Notes under the pieces: model-generated
What the model was told of the DNA's origin: nothing
Databases searched by the model: none
The model's input: only the letters and a program-made list of their open reading frames with translations
Program-made: the position numbers and the translations under genes
NCBI GenBank assembly: GCA_947599755.1
Contig: CANQFO010000057.1
Location: forward strand, 1-6,835
Length of the DNA: 6,835 nucleotides
Origin: an uncultured Bacilli bacterium
GTDB lineage: Bacteria > Bacillota_I > Bacilli_A > RF39 > UBA660
Direction: 5' to 3'
Shown: piece after piece, positions 1-5,519 of the stretch
Layout of the letters: the number at the start of each line of letters is the position of its first letter
Numbering within the stretch: the first letter of the stretch is position 1

Positions 1-4
1 AAGT

Positions 5-11
5 CTCCTCT
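5..11 (-). promoter_or_regulatory. Ribosome binding site of a gene starting just left of the window
   Basis: On the minus strand the sequence reads AGAGGAG followed by ACTT and then the window ends. This is a good Shine-Dalgarno match, and a start codon at the usual 5-9 base spacing would fall one to a few bases outside the window. It lies about 40 bases downstream of the -10 box at 52-57, so a leader of ordinary length would join the two. The leader between them contains an ATAAAT/ATTTAT inverted repeat that could form a weak hairpin. The gene itself cannot be seen, so its identity is unknown. Confidence 0.6.
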
Positions 12-51
12 AGAATCCAATAAATTTTTTCTATTTATCTTATCTAGTTTC

Positions 52-83
52 AGTTTACCCCCCCCCCCCCAAGGTTTTGTCAA
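52..83 (-). promoter_or_regulatory. Putative phase-variable promoter with a poly-G spacer
   Basis: The -35 box is a perfect TTGACA at 78-83. The -10 candidate is TAAACT at 52-57, four of six matches to TATAAT. The spacer is 20 bases: AAACCTT plus 13 consecutive G. A 17-base spacer, the optimum for the housekeeping sigma factor, would need 10 G, so loss of three G would be expected to strengthen the promoter. An A-rich, UP-element-like stretch precedes the -35. The direction agrees with all genes here and with the ribosome binding site at 5-11. The boxes and tract are seen directly; phase variation is inferred by analogy with Neisseria porA, where a poly-G spacer sets expression level. Confidence 0.65.
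58..70. repeat. Homopolymer of 13 C (13 G on the minus strand)
   Basis: This is an uninterrupted mononucleotide run of 13 C in an otherwise very AT-rich sequence where runs of even four C or G are rare. Such tracts change length easily by polymerase slippage. It lies exactly between the -35 and -10 boxes of a minus-strand promoter. It is not inside a convincing coding region in any frame. The true length in the cell population may be mixed, and the assembled length of 13 should be treated with caution. Confidence 0.95.
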
Positions 84-168
84 TCATGCATTTGTTTGTT
101 TTGTTTTTCTTGCCTTTGAGGAGATATAATGTATATATAGAAAATAATACTCAGTTTAATGCAATATT

Positions 169-194
169 TTTTCATCATTTTATCTTGATGAAAA
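169..194 (-). other. Perfect 9-bp inverted repeat downstream of truA
   Basis: Reading the minus strand, TTTTCATCA and TGATGAAAA flank an 8-base loop, 25 bases past the truA stop codon. The hairpin may mark or protect the 3' end of the truA transcript. No T-run follows it in the minus direction (the next bases are AAATATT), so it is not a typical intrinsic terminator. In the plus direction it is followed only by a mixed pyrimidine stretch. The rest of 84-218 is AT-rich and holds no gene that I can support. Confidence 0.5.
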
Positions 195-218
195 TCTTCT
201 TTATGAAAATTTTATTTC

Positions 219-968
219 TTAATCATAATTTATATCATTATAAATTATATTTGTTAAGTATAATCCTTCAGGAGGAGCTGTTTTTCCTATTTTGGAGCGA
301 TTTTTACTTTCTAATATTTTTTCCACATCTTTTGTGGATATTTTATTTTCTCCGACTTGTATTAGGGTTCCTACCATATTTCTTACTTGGTATCTTAAAA
401 ATCCATCTCCTTCAAAGGTAATAATTAGTTTTTCTTTTTTCTTTTCTATTTCTGCTTTCATTATAGTTCTGATGCAATTTTCTTTTTCTTTATTTTCTGT
501 TACAAATGCTCTAAAGTCATGGGTTCCTATAAAAATTTTTATTGTTTCTTTCATCTTTTCTATGTTTAATTCATGATTGTATTGAAAAATATAGTTTCGT
601 TCTATTGGGTTATATTCTCCTAAATTAATGTAATATTTATATTCTTTTTTTTCTACATTATATCTAGCATGAAAATTATTTGGTATTATTTTTGTTTCGA
701 TCACATAAATATCTGGAGGTAAATTACTGTTCATTGCTCTTTTTAATTTTTGAGGAGTAATTTTTATTTCTAAATCGGCATGAGCATATTGACATAGTGC
801 ATGAACTTTTTTATCTGTTCTACCAGTTGCAACTATTTTTGTTTTTATTCCATTATTAATTTTGGTTAATGCATTTTCTATCATTTGTTGTATGGTTAAT
901 TTATTGGGTTGTGTTTGGAATCCACAATAATTACTTCCATCATAGGAAAATTTGATTAAAAATCTCAT
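219..968 (-). CDS. truA: tRNA pseudouridine(38-40) synthase TruA
   Basis: TruA converts uridines 38, 39 and 40 in the anticodon stem-loop of many tRNAs to pseudouridine, without cofactor, in the cytoplasm. The protein is 249 residues from the ATG at 968, a normal family length. It opens with the family pattern RFLIKFSYDG and FQTQP (residues 2-21). The catalytic aspartate is Asp52 in ATGRTDKKVHA. The C-terminal half has the family block GDGFLRYQVRNMVGTL and ends near APPEGLYL. A TTG at 986 would add six residues (MIKRDK); I prefer the ATG because TruA proteins normally begin at this point. Neither start has a strong Shine-Dalgarno sequence; GTGAT lies only three bases before the ATG. The gene follows ecfA2 directly, where many Bacillota have ecfT between them. 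Confidence 0.95.
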   Translation of the reverse strand: MRFLIKFSYDGSNYCGFQTQPNKLTIQQMIENALTKINNGIKTKIVATGRTDKKVHALCQYAHADLEIKITPQKLKRAMNSNLPPDIYVIETKIIPNNFHARYNVEKKEYKYYINLGEYNPIERNYIFQYNHELNIEKMKETIKIFIGTHDFRAFVTENKEKENCIRTIMKAEIEKKKEKLIITFEGDGFLRYQVRNMVGTLIQVGENKISTKDVEKILESKNRSKIGKTAPPEGLYLTNIIYNDINYD

Positions 969-1084
969 TTTATCACGTTTAATCAATCTTACTGAAATAT
1001 TTATTTCTTATTGACTGATTCCTTTCTATTTATATTTCATGTTTAAATTTTTAATTAATATATTTTTTCCACAATTTTGGGGAT
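969..1084 (-). other. Non-coding gap where ecfT is usually found
   Basis: This 116-base gap separates the ecfA2 stop from the truA ATG. In many Bacillota the transmembrane gene ecfT, roughly 800 bases, stands between these two genes. No open frame or recognisable remnant of it is seen; the only small frame is ATG AAA TAT AAA TAG. A TATAAA at 1029-1034 (minus strand) could be a -10 box for truA, but no good -35 box goes with it. There is no clear terminator after ecfA2. Confidence 0.5.
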
Positions 1085-1876
1085 TTATACGTGTTTATAT
1101 ATATCTTTAATGATATCTCTGATATCTTCATGGTAATCTATTTTTACTTTTTTTCTTTTTTTTGCCAGATAAGTAAATTTTATTATTTCTGGTATTTCAA
1201 ATCCTTTTTTTGTTAAATAATCAACTTTTAAATAAATTTCTTTTGTTGGACCTTCTAATATAATTTGCTTATTTTTTATTAATAATAGGTACTCTGAATA
1301 TTTGTATAATTGGTTGGCATTATTTGTATTGAATATAATTGTTTTATGATATTTTTCTTTTAACCTATTTAATAAGAAAAATAATTTTTTTTCTTCTTTC
1401 ATATCTAAATAAAGAAAGGGATCTTCTAAAAAAATATTCTCTGGATTTTTAAGTAAATTTAAGGCAATTTGGATTTTTTTTCTTTCTGATGTGGATAGTT
1501 CTACTACATTTCTTTTTAAATAGTTTTGTTCTAATCCAATTATTTTTAGTGAATCTTGCATTTTTTTATCTGGATTTTTTATTTTTAACTGGTTTTGTTT
1601 AATAAAATTAATCATATATTCTTTTACAGTATTTAAATATGGAATTATGGTCATTTCTTTTTCAATATAGGCATTTTTTCTTTGAAACTTACTATGATTT
1701 TCTTTTTTTATTTTATCTTCTCCATAAAATATGTTACCTTTTCCTATTAAGTATAGAGAAATTAATTTTAATATTTGTGATGTTTCTTCTCCAGTTATTC
1801 CAATTATATTTTTAGTATTGAGAGTAGTTGTAATATTATAATCTTGATAGCAAAGTTTTTTTATTTTTATTTCCAT
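1085..1876 (-). CDS. ecfA2: Degenerate energy-coupling factor ATPase, EcfA2-like
   Basis: EcfA2 is one of the two ATPases that power ECF vitamin and micronutrient transporters, normally paired with EcfA1 under the membrane protein EcfT. The length (263 residues) and C-terminal region (GFEIPEIIKFTYLAKK, about 225-240) fit EcfA2. The nucleotide site does not. The Walker A region reads GITGEETSQILKL (26-38), with Ile35 where the lysine should be. The signature is LSTSE (127-131) instead of LSGGQ. Walker B is IFLEDP (148-153), with the Asp-Glu order reversed. The switch histidine is replaced by Asn185. The D-loop aspartate (Asp158) remains. ATP hydrolysis at its own Walker A site is therefore unlikely. 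The start overlaps the end of ecfA1 by 10 bases with a weak ribosome binding site, suggesting translational coupling. Assignment rests on position and on overall ABC layout, and a diverged role is possible. Confidence 0.75.
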   Translation of the reverse strand: MEIKIKKLCYQDYNITTTLNTKNIIGITGEETSQILKLISLYLIGKGNIFYGEDKIKKENHSKFQRKNAYIEKEMTIIPYLNTVKEYMINFIKQNQLKIKNPDKKMQDSLKIIGLEQNYLKRNVVELSTSERKKIQIALNLLKNPENIFLEDPFLYLDMKEEKKLFFLLNRLKEKYHKTIIFNTNNANQLYKYSEYLLLIKNKQIILEGPTKEIYLKVDYLTKKGFEIPEIIKFTYLAKKRKKVKIDYHEDIRDIIKDIYKHV

Positions 1877-2664
1877 AAAATATCTACCATCCTGTCCATA
1901 TCTAATTCTATGTTTTCTATTAAATCATAATCTTTTAATTTTACGGATAAATCTATCATAAATGGTAATTCTAACCCTATTCGATTTAAAATATTATCTT
2001 TTTCTAATACTTCTAAAGGAGATCCTTGTAAAATAATTTCACTATTATCAATAATATATAAATAATCACTTTTTATTGTGTTTTCTAAATTTGATGTTGT
2101 CATAATTATTGTGATTTGTTCTTTTTGATGATAATATGTTAAAATATCCATTATTTCTTTGGTTTGTTTTTTGGTCATTGTATTACATATATCATCTAAT
2201 AATAGAATTTCTGGTTTTTTTATTAGGGATAGGGAAAGTTGTAATTTGATTTTTTGAAAGGAATTTAATTGTTTAATTTTTTTATTTTGATATGTTGTCC
2301 ATTTGAATTGTTTGATTATTTCTTTGTATCTTTCTTTTTTGACAGTTTGTTCTAATTCTACATTTTCTAAATGATAATATAATTCTTGTTCAATTGTTTC
2401 ATTTATCCATGTTATTTCTGTGGGAATGATTGTTTGTATTTTTTCAGATAAGGTTGTAATTTGATATTCTTCTAAATTTTTTTGATTATATTTTACGGTA
2501 TTTTTTGTTTTGATTTGTCCATCTAAAATTCTAATTAATGTAGTTTTTCCGCAATTATTTGGGCCAGAGATAGTAGTAAATGTATTTTTTTTAAATTTTA
2601 TTGTAAATTCTTTAAAAATAGAATAAAATGATAAATTATCTATTTCTATTATTGATTCTGTCAT
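1867..2664 (-). CDS. ecfA1: Energy-coupling factor ATPase, EcfA1-like, with altered catalytic residues
   Basis: EcfA1 is the partner ATPase of EcfA2 in ECF transporters. The 265-residue protein has an intact Walker A, GPNNCGKTT (34-42), so ATP binding is plausible. Other motifs are altered. The Q-loop glutamine position is isoleucine (about residue 79-80). The signature is LNSFQ (133-137) rather than LSGGQ. Walker B is ILLLDD (153-158), with Asp158 in place of the catalytic glutamate. The switch histidine is Ser191. The C-terminal part (GLELPFMIDLSVKLKD, about 230-245, ending LWK) matches the EcfA1 pattern. A ribosome binding site AGAGGTG lies five bases before the ATG. It follows the SDR gene by 50 bases, across a possible terminator, and overlaps ecfA2. 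It could be any diverged ABC ATPase, but synteny after rplQ favours EcfA1. Confidence 0.78.
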   Translation of the reverse strand: MTESIIEIDNLSFYSIFKEFTIKFKKNTFTTISGPNNCGKTTLIRILDGQIKTKNTVKYNQKNLEEYQITTLSEKIQTIIPTEITWINETIEQELYYHLENVELEQTVKKERYKEIIKQFKWTTYQNKKIKQLNSFQKIKLQLSLSLIKKPEILLLDDICNTMTKKQTKEIMDILTYYHQKEQITIIMTTSNLENTIKSDYLYIIDNSEIILQGSPLEVLEKDNILNRIGLELPFMIDLSVKLKDYDLIENIELDMDRMVDILWK

Positions 2665-2702
2665 TTATACACCTCTTTTTTTATTCTCAATTCTTTGTTA
2701 TG

Positions 2703-2729
2703 AAAAGCCAACTTTCAGTTGACTTTTTT
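2703..2729 (-). terminator. Possible intrinsic terminator overlapping the SDR stop codon
   Basis: On the minus strand AAAAGTCAAC and GTTGGCTTTT form a 10-bp stem (one G-U pair) around the loop TGAAA. The TGA in the loop is the stop codon of the SDR gene. The T-run is only four bases and belongs to the stem, so termination may be partial, letting some transcripts run into ecfA1. In the plus direction the T-run is longer but the stem has a C-A mismatch and there is no gene to terminate. Confidence 0.45.
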
Positions 2730-3467
2730 CTTTTGAATTTTATAAGTCACTCTAAGTAGATATTTATCAGATAAGAATCGACTAAAAAATTTAGCACATT
2801 TCATTTTAAAACCTGGGATAATTAACATTTTATTCTTAAACATTTGATCTATTGCATATTTTGCTACAGCATTACTTTTTAGTGGTTTAATTCCAAATTT
2901 TACTCCTGCTACTTGATTGAAGTTTGTTTCTACTGGTCCGGGACATAAAACAGAGATATGTACATTGCTTTTTTTTCTTTTTTGTTCATAATAAATTGCT
3001 TCAGATAATTGATATACATAAGATTTTGTTGCATAGTAAGTACTCATTAGAGGTCCTGGTTGAAAAGCAGCAGAGGAGGCTACGTTTAATATATATCCTG
3101 AATTTTTTTGTTCCATATCTTTTAAAAATGATTTTGTTAAGATATGAACTGCTTTTATATTTGTATTTATCATATTTAATTCTTTTGTTAATTCTGTTTC
3201 TGTAAAATAGCCAAAATCTCCAAATCCAGCATTATTTACTAAGATATCAATATTTTCTCTTTTGGTTAATATGTATAATTCTTTCACTTTTTGTTCATTT
3301 GATAAGTCTGCAACAATGATTGTTACTTTTGTTGGTAGAATTTCTTGTAATTTTTCTAATTTATCTTTATTTCTTGCTACTAATATTAATTCATACTTTT
3401 TTAATGCTAAATATTTGGCAATATCCAATCCTATACCGGATGATGCTCCTGTAATTAATGCTTTCAT
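2715..3467 (-). CDS. Short-chain dehydrogenase/reductase (SDR), DltE/YqjQ-like
   Basis: This is a classical SDR, an NAD(P)-dependent oxidoreductase of 250 residues acting in the cytoplasm. The nucleotide-binding motif TGASSGIG is at 6-13, Asp54 sits in the ADL adenine-site pattern, and NNAG is at 78-81. The catalytic set is complete: Asn103, Ser131, Tyr144 and Lys148 (YYATK). PGPVET at 176-181 follows, as in the family. Arg32 after the second strand suggests NADP(H), by inference. The tail PGFKMKCAKFF and the basic end resemble the COG0300 (DltE/YqjQ) group, whose substrates are mostly unknown, so none is given here. The ribosome binding site AGAGGT precedes the ATG. Its own promoter (3531-3559) and the upstream terminator suggest it heads a separate transcript with ecfA1, ecfA2 and perhaps truA. 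It is not usually found at this spot. Confidence 0.9.
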   Translation of the reverse strand: MKALITGASSGIGLDIAKYLALKKYELILVARNKDKLEKLQEILPTKVTIIVADLSNEQKVKELYILTKRENIDILVNNAGFGDFGYFTETELTKELNMINTNIKAVHILTKSFLKDMEQKNSGYILNVASSAAFQPGPLMSTYYATKSYVYQLSEAIYYEQKRKKSNVHISVLCPGPVETNFNQVAGVKFGIKPLKSNAVAKYAIDQMFKNKMLIIPGFKMKCAKFFSRFLSDKYLLRVTYKIQKKKVN

Positions 3468-3530
3468 TTTCTACCTCTTTTCTTTTGGCAATCTTTGTTT
3501 TATCAAATGTTAATTTTTTTTCTTTCCTTC

Positions 3531-3559
3531 ATTATATCCTAATTTTTATTAAATTTGAA
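3531..3559 (-). promoter_or_regulatory. Promoter of the SDR gene (and probably ecfA1-ecfA2)
   Basis: The -10 box is a perfect TATAAT at 3531-3536. The -35 candidate is TTCAAA at 3554-3559, four of six matches to TTGACA, at the ideal 17-base spacing. It lies between the rplQ terminator and the SDR start codon, leaving a leader of roughly 55-60 bases. No operator or riboswitch structure stands out in that leader. Confidence 0.65.
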
Positions 3560-3599
3560 GTAATTTTGTTTTTCTGTTTATCTTTTCAATTTTAGGATC

Positions 3600-3629
3600 A
3601 AAAAAAGAGCTTTATTCAAAAGCGTCTTT
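3600..3629 (-). terminator. Intrinsic terminator after rplQ
   Basis: One base past the rplQ stop, the minus strand folds as AAAGA, a bulged C, GCTTT, loop TGAAT, AAAGC, TCTTT, followed by TTTT. That is ten base pairs with one bulge and a run of seven T, part of it in the stem. The stem is AT-rich and so not very strong, but the layout is that of a Rho-independent terminator and the position is right for the end of the ribosomal operon. Confidence 0.7.
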
Positions 3630-3630
3630 C

Positions 3631-4086
3631 TTATTCTTTATTTTCTTTCTTTTTTGTATCTTCTTTTGGTGTTGTTTCTTTTTTTGTTTTTTCCCCTTTT
3701 TTGGTTATCTTTTTTTCTTTTTTATCTTCAATTATTTGTTGTTCTTCTACTAATTTTAAAATTACGATTAAAGCATCGTCTCCACGTCTTTCTTCTAATT
3801 TTAAAATTTGTGTATATCCTCCATTACGTTTTTCATAACGCTTAGCTAAATCATTGAAAATTTTGTTTACTACTTGTTTATCATTGTGTAAAAAAGCTAA
3901 TGCCTTACGGCGAGAAACTAAATCGCCTTTTTTTCCGTAAGTAATCATTTTATCAACAAATTTACGAACTTCTTTGGCTCTTGTTTCTGTTGTTGTTATG
4001 CTTTCGTTTTCAATTACTTGCTTTGTCATTGTAGCTAACATACTTTTTCTATGTTTATTATCTCTTCCTAATTTTCTATATGCCAT
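3631..4086 (-). CDS. rplQ: Large ribosomal subunit protein bL17 with a charged C-terminal tail
   Basis: bL17 is a structural protein of the 50S subunit near the exit tunnel region. The N-terminal core matches the family: AYRKLGR (2-8), ETRAKEVRKFVDKMIT (34-49), GKKGDL (51-56), RYEKRNGGYTQILKL (83-97), RRGD (100-103). The family fold ends about residue 113, yet the protein runs to 151. The extra 38 residues are almost only Lys, Glu, Thr, Asp, Gln and Ile, a low-complexity, probably disordered tail. Bacillus subtilis bL17 is about 120 residues. The core also lacks a short insert seen there between the LHN and the IFNDLA segments. A strong AAGGAGG precedes the ATG, 17 bases after the rpoA stop. 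It is the last gene of the operon. Confidence 0.97.
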   Translation of the reverse strand: MAYRKLGRDNKHRKSMLATMTKQVIENESITTTETRAKEVRKFVDKMITYGKKGDLVSRRKALAFLHNDKQVVNKIFNDLAKRYEKRNGGYTQILKLEERRGDDALIVILKLVEEQQIIEDKKEKKITKKGEKTKKETTPKEDTKKKENKE

Positions 4087-4103
4087 AGTTATTCCTCCTT
4101 ATT

Positions 4104-5054
4104 TTAGTCATCATCTCGTAGGATTAAGCCCATTTCTTTAATTTTATCTAGTACTTCTTTTAGAGATTTTTTTCCTAAATTACGAATTTTCATCATATCT
4201 GATTCACTCTTATTTACTAGATCTTGTAATGTATGTATTCCTGCGCGTTTTAAGCAATTATATGCTCTTACTGAGAAATCTAAATCTTCAATTGATGTTT
4301 CTAATGCTTTTACTTTTGGATCTTCTGTTTTTTCAATCATCATACCACTGACATCAGCAATTACTGATAAATCTGTTAATATTGTGAAATGTTCAATTAA
4401 AATTCTTGATGCTAAAGCAATTGCTTCTTCTGGTTTAATTGACCCATTAGTCCAAACGTCTAAGATTAGTTTATCATAACTTTCATCTTGACCAACACGA
4501 GCGTTTTCTACTTGATAAGATACTCTTTCAATTGGAGAATATATTGAGTCTATTGCAATAACTCCTGCTTTTTTAATATCATAAATTTTTTTGTTATCTT
4601 CACTTTTTACATATCCTCTTCCATTCGTGATCGTCATTTCCATATCAAATGTTTTTCCTTTTGATAAGGTAGCAATTACTTTATCTTTATTAATTACTTC
4701 AATATCGGCATCATGTTCTATGTCTCCAGCAGTAATTTCTCCTTCTTTTGTAGCATGTATATGCACTACTTTTGTTTCACTAGAATGATTTTTAAAGACA
4801 ACACCTTTTAAATTTAGAATGATAGTTGTTACATCTTCATAAACTCCGTCGATCGTTTGAAATTCATGAAGAACTCCTTCAATTTTGATACTACTAATCG
4901 CACTTCCTGGAAGTGATGATAGCATTACTCTTCTAAGAGCATTTCCAATTGTAGTTCCAAATCCTCTTTCTAATGGTTCTAACTCAAATCTTCCATAAAA
5001 ATTGCTTTCTATAGAGTCTGTTATTTTATATATTGGTTTTTCAAATTGTAACAT
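4104..5054 (-). CDS. rpoA: DNA-directed RNA polymerase subunit alpha
   Basis: The alpha subunit dimerises to start assembly of RNA polymerase, and its C-terminal domain touches UP elements and activators. The protein has 316 residues, normal for the family. The N-terminal domain begins with RFELEPLERGFGTTIGNALRR (split here: RFELEPLERG at 22-31, GNALRR at 37-42), which holds the conserved assembly arginines, and continues to about residue 230. A flexible linker leads to the C-terminal domain (about 255-312), with SVRAYNCLKRAGI carrying Arg263, the equivalent of E. coli Arg265 for DNA minor-groove contact, and RNLGKKSLKEV following. A complete alpha C-terminal domain makes the A-rich upstream stretch at the phase-variable promoter a plausible contact site. 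GGGAGG lies eight bases before the ATG. It sits between rpsK and rplQ in the standard operon. Confidence 0.98.
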   Translation of the reverse strand: MLQFEKPIYKITDSIESNFYGRFELEPLERGFGTTIGNALRRVMLSSLPGSAISSIKIEGVLHEFQTIDGVYEDVTTIILNLKGVVFKNHSSETKVVHIHATKEGEITAGDIEHDADIEVINKDKVIATLSKGKTFDMEMTITNGRGYVKSEDNKKIYDIKKAGVIAIDSIYSPIERVSYQVENARVGQDESYDKLILDVWTNGSIKPEEAIALASRILIEHFTILTDLSVIADVSGMMIEKTEDPKVKALETSIEDLDFSVRAYNCLKRAGIHTLQDLVNKSESDMMKIRNLGKKSLKEVLDKIKEMGLILRDDD

Positions 5055-5101
5055 GAAACTAACCTCCCTTTATTTAATTCCATTCAATTTATCCTTTTTT
5101 A

Positions 5102-5485
5102 TTACCCACGAGGACGCTTTGGTGGACGGCATCCATTATGTGGTATTGGTGTAACATCTGAAATTGCTGTTACTTCTAATCCTGCTGTTTGTAATGAACG
5201 AATTGCAGTTTCACGACCTGGTCCTAATCCTTTTACTCGAACTTCTACTTTTCTCATTCCCATATTAAAAGCAGCTGTTCCTGCAGCTTCAGCAGCTGTT
5301 CCTGCAGCAAATGGTGTTGATTTTTTACTTCCTTTAAATCCAATAGCTCCAGATGAAGCCCAACTAATTACATTTCCATCTTTATCTGTGATTGTTGTAA
5401 TTGTATTATTAAAGGTTGAATGAATATGAGCAATTCCTTCTGGAATATTCTTTTTTACTTTTTTCTTTCTTGTTTTATAAGCCAT
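5102..5485 (-). CDS. rpsK: Small ribosomal subunit protein uS11
   Basis: uS11 binds 16S rRNA on the platform of the 30S subunit near the mRNA exit. The 127-residue protein carries the family landmarks: a basic N-terminus, GIAHIHSTFNNTI (17-29), KKSTPFAA, the glycine-rich GLGPGRETAIRSLQ and the invariant C-terminal block VTPIPHNGCRPPKRPRG. An unusual point is the segment AAGTAAEAAGTAA, encoded by two identical 18-base copies, although its total length equals that of ordinary uS11. A strong AAGGAGGT precedes the ATG. The gene lies 34 bases after rpsM and 47 bases before rpoA. Confidence 0.98.
   Translation of the reverse strand: MAYKTRKKKVKKNIPEGIAHIHSTFNNTITTITDKDGNVISWASSGAIGFKGSKKSTPFAAGTAAEAAGTAAFNMGMRKVEVRVKGLGPGRETAIRSLQTAGLEVTAISDVTPIPHNGCRPPKRPRG
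5270..5308 (-). repeat. Exact 18-base direct repeat inside rpsK
   Basis: GCTGCAGGAACAGCTGCT occurs twice on the minus strand (5291-5308 and 5270-5287), separated by one GAA codon, a 21-base or seven-codon period. It encodes AAGTAA twice, joined by Glu. Identical codons in both copies suggest a recent slippage or conversion event, or chance similarity in an alanine-rich helix. The arms contain CAGCTG and CTGCAG palindromes. Confidence 0.85.
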
Positions 5486-5519
5486 AGTTCTTACCTCCTT
5501 TATTTTCGTTTGCTAACTT

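Noticed and set aside
1..129. Plus-strand reading of the C-tract as coding (PPPP)
   Set aside because: One frame is open from the left edge to about 129, but its product resembles no protein and all other genes run on the minus strand. A promoter spacer explains the tract better. A gene end cannot be excluded fully without the left flank.
101..130. Plus-strand TATAAT at 125-130 as a promoter
   Set aside because: The best -35 is TTGTTT (three matches, spacing 18), and it would only read antisense into truA. AT-rich sequence gives such -10 matches often.
77..421. Plus-strand open frame of 114 codons, hydrophobic
   Set aside because: It overlaps truA antisense for 203 bases, starts with TTG without a ribosome binding site, and its Phe/Leu-rich composition is what AT-rich antisense sequence gives.
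969..986. Upstream TTG start of truA
   Set aside because: It adds only six residues outside the family start and has no ribosome binding site. The ATG at 968 gives the standard N-terminus.
2924..3513. Plus-strand open frames opposite the SDR gene
   Set aside because: They lie antisense to a complete SDR with all motifs, have no ribosome binding sites and show antisense-type composition.
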